Below are positions 32,178-43,859 of a stretch of DNA of 64,000 bases, piece by piece. Each line of letters opens with the position of its first letter. Position 1 is the stretch's first letter. The DNA comes from Diphasiastrum complanatum (Eukaryota > Streptophyta > Lycopodiopsida > Lycopodiales > Lycopodiaceae), in NCBI GenBank assembly GCA_029204225.1, contig CM055107.1, forward strand, positions 27,434,572 through 27,498,571, written 5' to 3'. The notes under the pieces are model-generated. The model did no database searches, was not told where the DNA came from, and saw only the letters and a list, made by a program, of their open reading frames with translations. The position numbers were made by a program, and so were the translations under genes.

Positions 32178-33464
32178 ATGGTGTCCGTTTTAGGATTACA
32201 GTCTTTTCAACCTTCCAGTGCTCCACCACGACTTGATGGCGGAATATATTCGGTGGCTGTTATAGGACTGGGAATGGTAGGATCTGCTGCATGTAGGCAT
32301 CTTTCTTCCGGATCTTTATCAGTGGTAGGAATAGGGCCGTCGGAGCCTTTGGATTGGAAATCTCACACAGAAATATTCGCTTCCCACTACGATCAAGGTC
32401 GTATCACTCGAATAGTTGATCGTGATACAGTCTGGTCAAAGCTTGCTGCTAGATCCATCAATTCTTATGAACAGATTGAGAAAGAAAGCGGTATCTCCTT
32501 CCATGGCAAGGTTGGATCTCTGAGAGTCTCTCCTTTTTATGGCCAAGAGGCGGATAGCTTGGCCAAATCATTGCAGGTGGGAACGGATAATGGAGCATGC
32601 ACAGAGTTGATAAATGGAGGGGATGCACTGAAATTTAAGTTTCCTTATTTGCAGTTTAAAAGCGAGGAGGTTGGAGCTATGGAGTATGGAGGCGCTGGAT
32701 ATATCAATCCGAGAGAGACGGTGAAAGCTCAGCTTGAAGCTGCACAGAGGCGTGGGGTTTCTATTCTGCGAGAACTTGTTACAAAAATTGAACCATTCAG
32801 CGATGGAGTCAGAATATTCACAAATGGTGAAAGCATGATTCTGGCAAAGAAAGTATTGATCTGCACAGAAGCGTATACTAACTTCATTCTTCCAGGCCGG
32901 AAATTGGATTTGAGAACCCAGGCTGTTTCTATTCTTCTTGCTGAGATTGCATCGGATGAACAGCGAAGGCTTCAAGGGATGCCAAGCTTCATCTGGCGCC
33001 TGGATGCGCATCCTTTTCTACACTCTGTCTATGGATGCCCGCCTGTTGTCTACCCAGACGGAAAGACATATGTGAAAATTGGTGGAACAGCTTGGGAGCC
33101 GCGTTATGTTTCTAACCGGGAGGAATTTTTGCATTGGTTTCATAGCGATGGTGCAAAAGATGAGACAGAAGCTCTACTTGATGTACTCACCACTCTGCTT
33201 CCTGGTCTATCTATCAAGTCGCTGGCTACAAAGCCATGCGTTGTTTCTTACACTGCTCATGGCTACCCTTACATCGATTCTCTGGATGATGAGCAACTTG
33301 ATGAGGCTCGTATCTTTGTGGCCGTTGGGGGCTGTGGAGCTTCCGCCAAATCTTCTGATGAAATTGCTCGGATGGCATGTCTCCTTGTAGAAAACGGAAA
33401 GTGGAGCTATGATCTAGATGCAGCTTTGTTCAAAGCTGTGTTTCTAGACGAAACTGAAACTTAA
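32178..33464 (+). CDS. FAD-dependent amine oxidase, sarcosine/pipecolate oxidase-like (DAO family)
   Basis: A single-exon gene of 428 codons. Relatives oxidise N-methyl or cyclic imino acids (sarcosine, pipecolate) with O2, releasing H2O2, usually in peroxisomes. Near the N-terminus is the ADP-binding Rossmann motif VAVIGLGMVGSAACRHL (G-x-G-x-x-G-S). Later features are the HTEIFASHYDQGRITR segment found in monomeric sarcosine oxidases, a YINPRETVKAQLEAA block, TKPCVVSYTAHGYPYID and the C-terminal FVAVGGCGASAKSSDEIA FAD contact. The Cys in TKPC sits where monomeric sarcosine oxidases bind FAD covalently; this is inferred from alignment by eye. I chose the ATG at 32178; the open frame extends back to 32151 without another ATG. 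The C-terminus (DETET) has no obvious PTS1 tripeptide, so peroxisomal location is uncertain. Length is normal for the family. The substrate cannot be fixed. Confidence 0.85.
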   Translation: MVSVLGLQSFQPSSAPPRLDGGIYSVAVIGLGMVGSAACRHLSSGSLSVVGIGPSEPLDWKSHTEIFASHYDQGRITRIVDRDTVWSKLAARSINSYEQIEKESGISFHGKVGSLRVSPFYGQEADSLAKSLQVGTDNGACTELINGGDALKFKFPYLQFKSEEVGAMEYGGAGYINPRETVKAQLEAAQRRGVSILRELVTKIEPFSDGVRIFTNGESMILAKKVLICTEAYTNFILPGRKLDLRTQAVSILLAEIASDEQRRLQGMPSFIWRLDAHPFLHSVYGCPPVVYPDGKTYVKIGGTAWEPRYVSNREEFLHWFHSDGAKDETEALLDVLTTLLPGLSIKSLATKPCVVSYTAHGYPYIDSLDDEQLDEARIFVAVGGCGASAKSSDEIARMACLLVENGKWSYDLDAALFKAVFLDETET

Positions 33465-33845
33465 CACAAATGAGATTGACAAGAGGAACAAAAACTTTCT
33501 ATTTGGTTCTAGGTTTGATCAGAAGAAACTGCTCTTGCCTGAAGCTTGAGAAACCATCACCTCAGGTAGGCTGTTATGAGCTCAATTCAAGAATTAATTC
33601 CAACAAGCTAAGTCTTCTCAGACTTGTGCTCATTTATAGAGGAAGCTTAGAGTGTACAGCCAAATCATCTTTAATCTCAAAATTCACATTGCTTGGAAAG
33701 AGAGGTGTAGTACACATTAATACTGCTGTTAGACATCTCAATTGTGTGTCCAATTGCCATTGAGATCCAAATATTGTTAAAGAGGATCAATGATCCTAAG
33801 CTGGAGGCCTTAGGATGCGCAAATCAGGAGCTCAAAGGAAAGGGG
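33465..33845. other. 3' flank of the oxidase gene
   Basis: No coding motif. No clear AATAAA signal was seen. Confidence 0.4.
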
Positions 33846-33846
33846 G

Positions 33847-33880
<34 letters not shown>

Positions 33881-33897
33881 TATACATATAGAGAGAG

Positions 33898-33937
<40 letters not shown>
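33846..33937. repeat. Compound (TA)n-(GA)n-(GT)n microsatellite
   Basis: TA repeats (33846-33890, slightly interrupted), then five GA units, then about 18 GT units, directly adjoining. Confidence 0.96.
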
Positions 33938-33938
<1 letters not shown>

Positions 33939-34521
33939 TAGCTGGGCCACATGAAGCAGGCGGCGGCACGGGTGGTGCCTCTGGTGGCAAACTCCAAGAA
34001 ATGCCGGGGCAGGTTACATGTAGAGATGTATGAGAGCTAAAGTGGTACCTCCGACCTATGTGTCCTTTGATTAAGCATATTTATGGCACCTACTACTGAG
34101 TATGCCTCAAAAGAATGGCCTGCTTGAGGTTAACTTTCTTCACCTCACTATTATTTCTTACCTCCTCACGTTAACTTTCTTCACCTCAAGAAGGTAATAG
34201 GAAATATTTTAAAATTATTATTTCTTACCTCCTCCATGTGGCCCTGCTCTCAAAGTCTCCGATGGCCACATGCACTTTTATGTTTTTATTTGTGATTGAC
34301 TTTGAATTCTCTTATTTGTACATAATTGCAAATCTATTTACACACTTCTTATGGTAGGTCTCTTTAAGTCCCCCCATTTGGAACATTTGTACGTTGTAGA
34401 GGAGATTAGATAGGTTAGGATTACTAGCCACAACTTTTATATATATATATACACACTAGCGAAGTGTGTCTGTCGATGACGGGCGGTCGATGGTGGGTGT
34501 GTGTGTGCGCGGGGTGTGTGG

Positions 34522-34587
<66 letters not shown>

Positions 34588-34735
34588 CCCTCCCTTGCAC
34601 GCCTCCCTGCACCCTCCCCCCGCCTCCGCCCTTACGTCCTCCCCACATGTGCTCCCTTTGCCTTCCTTGTGCCCCCTCCCCCCACCCGCCCTACACTCTA
34701 CCGGCGCGCTCTTCCGGCGTGACCTCCCCTTCCCC

Positions 34736-34778
<43 letters not shown>

Positions 34779-35735
34779 GAGAGAGAGGAGGTGTGCCATA
34801 TGGGGGAAGTAGGAGTGACATAAGGAAAGAAAAGAGGAGAGTGGTGAGTAGGCCTGCAAACAAAACACCTTAAATCATGAAAGTTTTAGGGGGCCCTACC
34901 AAATGGATGTATACTATGTCATGCATACTACTCCATGCATAAAGATTCCATTTCACCTTTTTGAACTAAAATATGTTCATGTGGGAGGATGCACCCATGC
35001 CACCGTGGGTGCATCCTCCTACCCCAAAGGCACAAATGTCACACACAAATAAAACAATCACAAAATTATCCTCAAAAGTATTTAGTTTTTAGATTTATAA
35101 TATAGCTTTTTCCCTGTGTGTATGTGTGTGATGTTTTATGCTGCAAAGCGTGACATTTTTGCTGACACACACACAATGTCACACAAATAGTTTTATACTA
35201 TGTACTAGCATGATCTGTATGTGTATGTGCTGGCCGATGATCTGTATGTGTATGTGTGTGTATACATATATCTATGTGTGTATGTGTATGTATATGTTTA
35301 TGTATGTATGTATGCATGCATGTATATGTATGTGTATGTATATGTATATGTGTGTGTGTGTGTGTATACTAGTTGCTTGTGCCCGTCCATGACCGGCAAT
35401 GAGCGGCCGATGATCTAGGTGGCGACTAATGGTTTGGATGGCTGGAGGTCAAGGTGGCAGTACGAAATGTGTGCTTGTATCCGATGTATGTAGGTTTAGG
35501 GTTCTGAGAGCCCAACAAAGGTTTGTGTGTGTTCGTGTATGTGTATGTGTATGTGTGTACATGTATAAGTGTGTATCTATGGCTGAGTGGATGCCTCCAA
35601 CGTCACCTTCAATTCTCTGTGGCCTAGGAATCTATAATGTGGCCCTCTTGCAATCATGGTGAAATGTGGTCTCATTTCTTTCTGACTTTTGTAGCAGACT
35701 TTGTGTGTGTGTGTGTGTGTGGGGGGGGGGGGGGT

Positions 35736-35773
<38 letters not shown>

Positions 35774-36110
35774 TCATTAGAGAGAGCCGATACCTAAGAG
35801 AGAGCCGCATGCATGCCTGTCGACCTCACGGAAAAAGCTACCATAGTCGTGATCCACACCCTCTGCTCACAATGAAAATCTAACCCCTAATTCTTTTGAA
35901 TATAATACGCGTGTGTGTGTGTGTGTGGTGGGGGGCCAGGAGGGGGGGGGGGTGTTGTTCCATGAGGACAAAGGACCGAGAGCTTAAGAAAAAAGAGAAA
36001 TAGGTGGTGTTAAAAAAATGTGACCTCCTCTAGAGCAAACCCATAGCAAGCATACCTCCCGACTACCTCTGTAATCTCTTAAACTCCTCTACCCTTTCTA
36101 TTTGCGATCT
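33938..36110. repeat. Microsatellite-dense intergenic region
   Basis: Contains (GA)n at about 34524-34583 and 34741-34788, TATG/GT-type repeats at about 35213-35370, GT/poly-G/GT/GA at 35701-35772, and GT then poly-G at about 35910-35951. Between the two GA runs is a C-rich segment (34584-34740). The Arg-Glu or Leu-Ser frames read through these repeats are artefacts. No gene recognised. Confidence 0.9.
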
Positions 36111-37120
36111 AAGTATCGAGGTTGAAAGGTAAATACACTGGCGTGGATGTATCATGCATGTGCCCGTCTAGTGTGTGGCAGTATATTGGTCATAGGCCAT
36201 CAAAAAAAAATTTAATTCAATACTTCATATATACCATTTTAAATACAAACAAATATGTCAATGAAGAGAAGACAATAATAAGTCAAAGCATAAAGATATT
36301 GTCAATGCTTCAAAAGGTCACACTACCATGGTTCCAACACAATCTTTTTAGGGATTCTAAAGCTTTCGAATGACAAATACCAAATGTTATTACTATAGGC
36401 ACTTCAAAAAGCTCACTAACCTAGTAATGGGGAAGTATCTCCCTCTATGCGCAATGAGATATTCTCTTGTCTGAACTTCTGCATCATTTCATATCCAAGA
36501 ATTAATTATAGTCCCTAAAACTCCTTCGTTCTTCTGAAACTACAAACATTTTAACATACCTACAGTTGAAACCATTTTAAAAAGTTGCAAAATTCATTCC
36601 AAAGAATGGTGAGAATGTGTAGCAAGGACACTATATAATATTGAAATAACAAAGCAACTTTAAGTCTGATTGTGTGTCCCGTCTAATAAAAACATAATGA
36701 CCACAAAATTCATATGCTTAAATGGCAGCTCTACTTCAAATATTCCAAATCTTCAATAAATAACTTTTTGATATGCAATTGCTCAGAAAAATATGAAAAC
36801 TCGTATCAAACCTTCAATGAAAACAAACCTTGAGTGGAAGCTCATTGAGAGAGAGTGGTAGCTCATAGTAAACCTTAAGAAACTCGTTGAGAAAAGAGCA
36901 ACTCATTGGAAAGAGCAGAAAATCAATTCATTTAGAGCTTGAGAAGCTTTGTTGAGCTACTCACTGAGTCTGAGCAACTTATTGAGAGCGATGAGCTACT
37001 TGTTGAGGAGAGCCTGAGTTGAGAGCTGAGAGAGAGAATCTGCCCATGGTTCTTAACAAACCGTAATGCCACATGCCAAAGGTCTGATCAGAGAGAAAAA
37101 TGAAAAACCACATAGATTAT
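36111..37120. other. Intergenic DNA with GAGCTACT(C/T)RTTGAG-like imperfect repeats
   Basis: AT-rich and non-coding. Around 36830-37030 short phrases such as GAGCTACTCACTGAG, GAGCTACTTGTTGAG and GCAACTTATTGAGAG recur irregularly, suggesting a decayed short tandem repeat. Confidence 0.5.
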
Positions 37121-37760
37121 GTCTGTGAGAGATTCCAACAAGTTTAGTCATATTTTGGTAAATTGTCAATATGAGGCCAAAACTCATTTTAGACTTAGAG
37201 ATAAACTTTTTGAAGTTATATTAGTTTAAAATACATTCAATAAACACTTTTTGAAAGTGCGGAAAAGTTGGTAGCCGAGTTTGAAAGAGATTCAAATTTG
37301 AACTTTGGGTACATTGAATCTAGTCCCAAAATAGTAAGGTTTTTCATATTGGAGGGAAAGCCAAGTGGCCAAATAGGGTTTGGACCTGATATAAAAGGAT
37401 GTAACTCATGGAGAGACACATCTTCTCTCTTCTCTCTCTCATTTCATCATTATACATGGTTTTCTTTGGGTTCTCTACTACTCATTTCTTGATGATATCT
37501 TGCAATCTTGTGTGTAGAATGCTCATTTTTTGCTATTTTTGGTTTCACAAGTGTGAAATATAGTAGGGTACTGTAATTGTATGGATAGCAACTATATTTT
37601 ATGTTTTGATTCATTTTTTATCAGTATCTCTTAGAGTTTGCATCTCATTTTGTATGTAGATGCTGATTTTTCTACATTGGCAAGATTGTTGGTTTGCTCC
37701 TTTTTGTAACCAAAGATCAGGGACATGGATTGGATCTTGAATGATATGAAATCCTTCACA
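37121..37760 (+). repeat. Probable 5' LTR of a plus-strand copia element
   Basis: Inferred from what follows: a primer site begins at 37761 directly after a CA end (CTTCACA), and a TATA box lies at 37390-37397. The left LTR edge cannot be fixed, and no second copy of this LTR was found in the window. Confidence 0.5.
37390..37397 (+). promoter_or_regulatory. TATA box of the copia LTR
   Basis: TATAAAAG, followed about 30-40 bp later by a CT-rich stretch (TCTTCTCTCTTCTCTCTCTC), a usual start-site context in plants. It lies about 370 bp before the primer site. Confidence 0.5.
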
Positions 37761-37772
37761 TGGTATCAAAAC
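37761..37772 (+). other. Primer-binding site of the plus-strand copia element
   Basis: TGGTATCAAAAC, a variant of the copia TGGTATCAGAGC site, immediately after the LTR end. Confidence 0.6.
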
Positions 37773-38373
37773 TCTTTTGTTTCAGATTATGAAAGGATCA
37801 ACCATCTTTAGCAAGGGTTTGGAGGAATTACCAATGCGAGAGCATGCTAAATTGATTTCTACTAAAAAATCAGCATTTTTGCATGTGTAGAATGGATCTT
37901 TTGTAGGTCAAAACTCAATATAAGGTTAAATACTTGATCAATTCCGATTTCACACTTGGTTTACTGGAATTAGCCAATTTTTCGTGCATTAGGAAGGTCT
38001 CATTGGAGGCTACAAGATGATATATCAGGTTTTTAAAAATTGCATGTAGCATTTAAGATATTCAATTTTTTGTGATTACGTCAAAACCCTAATTTTGATT
38101 GGATCTCTAGTTTGTGAGGTTAGTGAACTTCATTTGAGTGTGTTTCAATCTTAAGAAGTGGCAAGAATCATTAGATTGAGGATAGATCATAGGTTGATCA
38201 AGATTTCACTATTCTATGTGTTGATTTCTAGTTAGATTTCTAGTTAGAAGTGCTAGAAGAGATTTGAGAGGTTCCATATCTTTGTGATTTCTTCTTGAGT
38301 TCATTTGTTGAAATTCAAGAGAGTGCTTTGTGCATTGGAACAGGTTGAAAAAAGAAGATCAGGTCATTGCAAC

Positions 38374-38757
38374 ATGGGTACAAGTGGTGGATTCATGTTG
38401 GAAGGCAATGATAGGCTTACCTCAAGTAACTATTCATTGTGGAAAGTGAGGATGGAATCACTTCTTGAGATGAATGATGTTTTGGATATTGTTGTAGGTT
38501 TGGAGGAGAGACCAACAACTCAACAAGATCAAATGAGGTATGAGAAGAGGTCCAAAAGGGCTCTACACATGATCAATATGAATGTTACCAATGAAATTCT
38601 CAAGGAGATTGGTAAGTGCACATCATCTTTGGAGGCTTGGAAAGCTTTGAAGAAGCTTTATGAATCCAAGTCTACATCAAGAGTGCTTACTCTTAGGAGG
38701 AAAATCTTTCAAAGTTTGCAAAAGAAGGAAGAGAGTACTCATGCTAATGGGAATACA
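38374..38757 (+). pseudogene. Copia gag, truncated
   Basis: From ATG 38374 (AACATGGGTACAAG) this reads MGTSGGFMLEGNDRLTSSNY, then SLWKVRMESLLEMNDVL and NMNVTNEILKEIG, a well-conserved copia UBN2 gag. After KIFQSLQKKEEST it changes to HANGNT and stops. The rest of gag (zinc knuckle) and pol are missing. It is closely similar to the gag start at 53102 on the other strand, so the two belong to related families. The open frame reaches back to 38305, but the gag ATG is 38374. Confidence 0.8.
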
Positions 38758-38908
38758 TAGTAAAACACACTTCCTTTGCTAAGTTAGGTGAAAATCCAGC
38801 ATGTAATAAGGAAGTAGACTCCACTTTTTTGCCCTAATGTGAAAACCCTAGCCTAGATCCAAGAGTCATGCTTGGTAGGTGCATGGTAGGTACAAATCTC
38901 ATTATAAA

Positions 38909-40280
38909 TCATGGTCTAGATCCTACACTATAACTAAGATCAGGTCTAGTTATAATTAAATAGATCAAGGAGCCAATAAGCCTTCTATATAATGTGATGT
39001 CCTCAAATGATGTTTCATCACAACCAATAGATGCTTTTACATGTTGCTCCATCGGTGTCTCAATGCCTTTACAATTCTTCATTCCAAATCTATCTAGGAT
39101 GGATGTAGCATATTTAGATTGACAAATGAAGCTAAAATCACATCCTCTAATAACCTCTATTCCAAGAATGAAGCTCAATAGGCCGAGATCTACCATCTTA
39201 AACTCTTTTGCTAAAGCAATTTTTACATCTCTAATTCCATCTAGATCATTACCACTCAAGATAATATCATCTACATACAAAACAAGAATAATGATCATGC
39301 CATCATGAAAACTTATATACAATGATGGATCATAGGCACTCATTACAAAATTGATGGAAATGAGAAAAGAGTTTAGCCTAGAGTACCATGCTCTAGGTGC
39401 TTGCTTGAGCCCATAAAGGCTCTTCTTCAAAAAACACATCTTTCCTTCATGCTTTGCCTTGATGCCTCATGTAGATCTCTTCCTCCAAATAACCATTGAG
39501 GAATGCATTTGTGAAGTCAAGTTGGAATAGCTCCCAATTGAAGGTTGTAGCAGGACTAATGATCAACCTGATAGTAACAAGCTTAGCCACAGGAGCAAAA
39601 GTCTCATCATAATCAATGCCTTTGGTTTGTAAAAAACCTTTGGCAACAAGCCTAGCTTTATGCTTGCTTATTGATCCATCTTGATTATACTGTAATCTGA
39701 ATACCCACTTGCAATCAAGAGGTTTCTTCCCTTGAGGAAGATCCACAAGATCCCAAGTATGATTCTCAATAAGAGCATCATACTCTAGTTGCATAGCATC
39801 CATCCAACTTTTAGACTTACAAGCATCTTCATAGCATGTTGGCTCATCTAACATTGAAGTAAGAAAGGTGTAAGATGTGAAAGATGATGAGCCTTCCCTT
39901 TGATCACCTTGACCATCATAGGTGAGGCTCAATGGCTCGGATCTTGCCCTTGTAGATCTTCTTGGAGTTCTTGGAGTTCTTGCATCTTGAGGTGGATCCT
40001 CAAGTTCTTCTTCACTTGGAAGCTCCTCCTCCATACTAGCATGATCCTTGGCATCAAGATGATTAGTAGCATTATCATCCAAATCACAAGTATGTCCTTC
40101 ATCAAAAATAACATCCCTACTCACTATCACCTTGCTAGTGATGGGATTGAAGACTCTATAACCTTTGCTATTCTCACCATATCCCACAAATATGCCTTTG
40201 ATGGATGTTGCATCATCCTTCCTTCTCTTATCCAAGGATTGGTGTACATAGCAAGTGGGTCCAAAAACTTTGATATCCCG
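38909..40280 (-). mobile_element. Copia integrase C-terminus and reverse transcriptase, 3'-truncated
   Basis: Read from about 40280 downward: KVFGPTCYVHQSLDKRRKDD and IKGIFVGYGENSKGYRVFNP (integrase C-terminal region), an acidic and Pro/Arg linker, then RT with WVFRLQYNQDGSISKHKARL and FQLDFTNAFLNGYLEEEIYM. After one frameshift at about 39440 it continues with KKSLYGLKQAPRAWYSRL, intact YVDDIILSG and EFKMVDLG. It ends at ITRPDLSYSVG near 38920, just before RNase H. No LTR was found. The first half runs in the same open frame as the unknown sequence upstream (40280-40671). Confidence 0.85.
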
Positions 40281-41018
40281 GCAATTTCTTGCCAAAATAA
40301 TCATTGTCAAAGAGTGATGCCCAAGGCTTGGGTTACGGAAATTCCAGAAGGACCCCTCTTTCTTCAAGTGATATGTCCTAGGGATTGGGACTTTTCTAAT
40401 TTGAACTTGCTTAAAAGCTTCTCTAATTAGTTTAAATATTGTTGCATATGCTTCCCTGCTAATACCTGCAAAATCACAAGCACCCTGAACTATAGTCTTA
40501 TCTAGAATTTTTTGAATGTCCACCATCAAAAACTCTGCTATTTTACACTTTACATTTGAAATCCTATTGTTCATCATGATACGCTCAGTGGATTTGCAAG
40601 TCAATATTGTGCCCAATGACATTCCTAGTGAAGCATTCTCTTTAATATTCCGAGGAGCTACTAATGCATGTCTGCAAAAAAAACAGATAGTTAACAGAAT
40701 ATCACCATAGCTGAAATTAAATCCAAATGTCATTGAAAAACTTACAAAATGCAGAATATGCTTACTTGAATGCACGGATCCTTCTATTTCGATAACCTCC
40801 TTTTGAAAGCATTTGAATATCCTTGCAACTTTGTCGCTTTCGCTTCTTACTTTCAGCCTTCTTCTTTGCCAAATCCACATCCTTCAATAATTGTAAGTTT
40901 TCAATACGAATAGACTGTAAGACTGATTGCATTTGCTCTAGTTCTGATTTGATATTTTTTCGTTTCAAAAGATTGTGTTCTTTTAAGTTTGAAGGTCAAA
41001 GACCATTGGATCTTGACA
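40281..41018 (-). pseudogene. Unrecognised spliced coding sequence fused to copia pol
   Basis: Exon A runs from the ATG at 41018 (after AAACCCTAAA) to 40766. It has an in-frame TGA seven codons in; the next in-frame ATG is at 40932. It encodes a Lys/Glu-rich coiled-coil-like stretch (SELEQMQSVLQSIRIENLQL) and a basic KKKAESKKRKRQ motif that could be a nuclear signal. A 94-bp intron (40672-40765) has donor AA|GTAAGC and acceptor TTTTTTTTGCAG. Exon B starts at 40671 with HALVAPRNIKENASLGMSLG and continues with QGACDFAGISREAYATIFKL and VPIPRTYHLKK. The splice keeps the frame, which then runs on into copia integrase and RT to 39447. I do not recognise the family. It could be a host or transposon gene piece joined to copia by insertion or transduction. 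Confidence 0.55.
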
Positions 41019-43140
41019 TTTTAGGGTTTCATTAATGTTTGAAACTTTTAGAATGATTATATCAAACGTCATGGCTTCTAGTCAATCAAGGAAGCCAAAG
41101 AATCAGTTCAGTTTCTTCATTGAACAAATCAAAGAGTCCAATGAACATTGCGTGCCTACAACATTTTCAAGACTGAACTTTAATGCAGCCATTCAAAAAA
41201 GAAATTCACAAGATTGCAGGGAGAAGATGAAATAACCAAGACAATTGGAAAAGTAGGATTCACGATTTCAAGCGATCTCAATGGGGAATACTTGCACTGT
41301 TAAATTTGTGGGTAGAACTAAAAATGCATGTGATTTCAATGTGTTTCTTGTCATAATGTAATTACACTTTTTTTTAATGAAAGAATTGAAATTTAGGCTC
41401 TTTTACCAAAAATCATGCCTTTGAGTACAAGCACATTTTTATTTATAGAAAGGATATTTTTGTGAAAAATATCTTGTATAAATAGGAAGGATATTTTTCT
41501 TAATACTCTTATGAAAAGAAAAGATATCAGCTCCTCTAAAAATTTATGCCATGAAATCAATTTGGAAAGCTGAATTATTTGGCATGTGAAAGGTTGATGA
41601 AAGTGATGCAATCTAATTTGAATATATCTAGGAACATAAGCACTAAAATACATCATAATAGAGTAAAGATTCCTTACTCTCGCATTTTATAGAACTTTAA
41701 TGATACAATAATTTTTGCTATGAGTACTCTCCATAAGTAAGAACAAAGTATATGAAGTCCAAGTCACAACCTTGGAGTTGTAACATCACATAAGGCATCA
41801 TATTTCTCATATGTAATGAGTTACAAATGAATGCAATCCGTTACAAATGTGCATGTTTCACTATTAGCTCTTAACATGGGCAGAGAATCTATTATTGTAG
41901 TGAACATATAGTAAATACAATTATGTGATGTGAACATGGTGTGCTTAACAAGTGATAATCTGTTGCCATTTGGAGTATATGTCTAAGTACTTGATCTTCA
42001 CATATAATGTGACAAATGAAGTGACTTTCAATAATTCGAGAAATGTAGTGGACATAAATGTGTTGTGAAGTTTTCATATGAAGTGGACATAGAAGTGGGT
42101 TGGATAATATTCCTAAGCAATATTTTAAAATTTGAAGTGCACATGGGCATTAAATGAGGCATGCAATTGCTATGTCCCACCTAAAGCCTTGAGTATTGTT
42201 GTCCTATTGAATCCCAAAGGCAATAAATATCCTATTCGATAAATCCATTCTGAATCAATGAATCAATCAAGATTCATACAAACAGTGAACAAATTCTAAG
42301 GGCATATGAATATCTTATTTTGAAATATTTTTATGATTTATCAATAGGTGGATTCGGTAGAAGAAGACTTGGTCTTTGTAATGATGGATTTCTATTTTAG
42401 TTCGAAATTTTTTGAAAACTTTTGAAAAAAGGAGCACAAGCATGGCCGATTCCTTTGCTTTTTGTAAACACCTCCACGGCCGAGCAGTGCATGGGCATTA
42501 TGCTCGAACCCCAAGCATCCTAGGCTGAAGGGGAAAAAAACCTCACTCAGACTAGCATTATGGCAAGATCACCACATGGCATATAGGGTTGACTCTGGAA
42601 ACCCTTGGGGTGGGGCCATTGGTTTGACATGGGCCATGGCATGTACCAATGGGTGAATATACAGCTCCAAATTTGGCATTAAGCCAAGGCCTGCAGCTGA
42701 CTTGTGCTTCATGTACATGTATCTTTTATGAGAGTATCATAGTACATGCACATATTATATATAAGTGAGACTGAAGAGGCCGGCTGCTGAGAATCTATTT
42801 CTGAATGGAATGTTCAGCTACAAATCATTCGTACTAGTTTCTTCATGAGATCAGAGAGTACTTTTTATGGAGATTTGTGATGGTTTGCAGATCAGGGGCA
42901 GGAGGAACTGGTGTAGCATCATCAGATTCTGTTTGCGTGAGCTGATGAAGGCAGAATCAGTGCTTATTGCATAATAGCAGAAGGTGAATTAGCAAGCTTC
43001 ATGTTGCAACCAAGAGTTTAATAGATAGTACAGATACCAGAAAATAAAAACGCAGAAGACCCACCAAGCTGTTTCCTTCGTTGGTTGCCGTTGATCGGTT
43101 TTGTGATGCGTTCTCGGCATTTGGGAAGAAGATGATTATG
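41019..43140. other. Intergenic DNA; right end is the probable 5' UTR of the GT14 gene
   Basis: No conserved coding motif. The last 150 bp or so may be 5' UTR exon, judged from the strong donor at 43141. Confidence 0.45.
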
Positions 43141-43832
43141 GTAAGCTATGGCTTTCTGGATCTCTTTTGCAGTTCATCTGCTATCAATTTTTTCCCATCT
43201 GAGCTCTTTGCAAACCTCTCTATGCTTGCAGGCTAGATAATCCAAGCTTCTGAATATAGAATTCAAATAATGTCGTGGCAGCATGTAGTGCTACAATCTT
43301 TTGCAAATATTTTAGCTTTCAGATGAGTCTATGATCCTTCTACAGTTTAAGATCCTCAAATGTTGATGTCTCAAAACGGAATTGGCTGCTAAATCAACAG
43401 TTTGTGATTGCTTCCTACGTTGACCTTTTTTTCGAAAGAAGACCAAGGTAGTAATTTGTGTAGTTCAGTGCCTTGCCGATATAGTTATGTGACAGATCAA
43501 ATATCCTTTGGCGGTGAATGTGTGAATTTTTTACGTACTTATAACAATTTACTAAATAAACAGTCAAAGTAGATTTCTTCCTTCAGAAAACTGCAGATAT
43601 ATTCGAGAAAATCTGTTAGCACTGCCACATTGCTTTCAGAACTTGTGTACGTATTTTCAGATAACTTAAAAAATTGTAGGACGTGGTTGGTTAGTGCATT
43701 TGATATCGTTGTTGCTCGATAGACATTTTAGACAAATTTGACATTGCAAGAGATCCATGGGTTGATTGATCATTTTTTTTGAGGTAGTAGTATGGCCTGA
43801 TATTTTTAGTGCAAATTTTATGATGTTTACAG
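43141..43832 (+). other. Putative 5' UTR intron of the GT14 gene
   Basis: Donor TTATG|GTAAGCTATGG at 43141 and acceptor TGTTTACAG|GACTG at 43832, 27 bp before the ATG at 43860. The interior is T-rich, as in plant introns. An alternative acceptor CTGCAG lies at 43840. Not proven without transcripts. Confidence 0.45.
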
Positions 43833-43859
43833 GACTGCAGGCAAAACAGAACGTTAAGA

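Noticed and set aside
32568-33011. 147-codon minus-strand frame inside the oxidase gene
   Set aside because: Antisense shadow of a strongly recognised coding sequence.
34464-34873. Open frames rich in Arg-Glu repeats
   Set aside because: They are translations of the (GA)n microsatellites on different frames and not proteins.
39900-40430. 176-codon plus-strand frame
   Set aside because: Complement of the copia linker and exon B coding frame on the minus strand.
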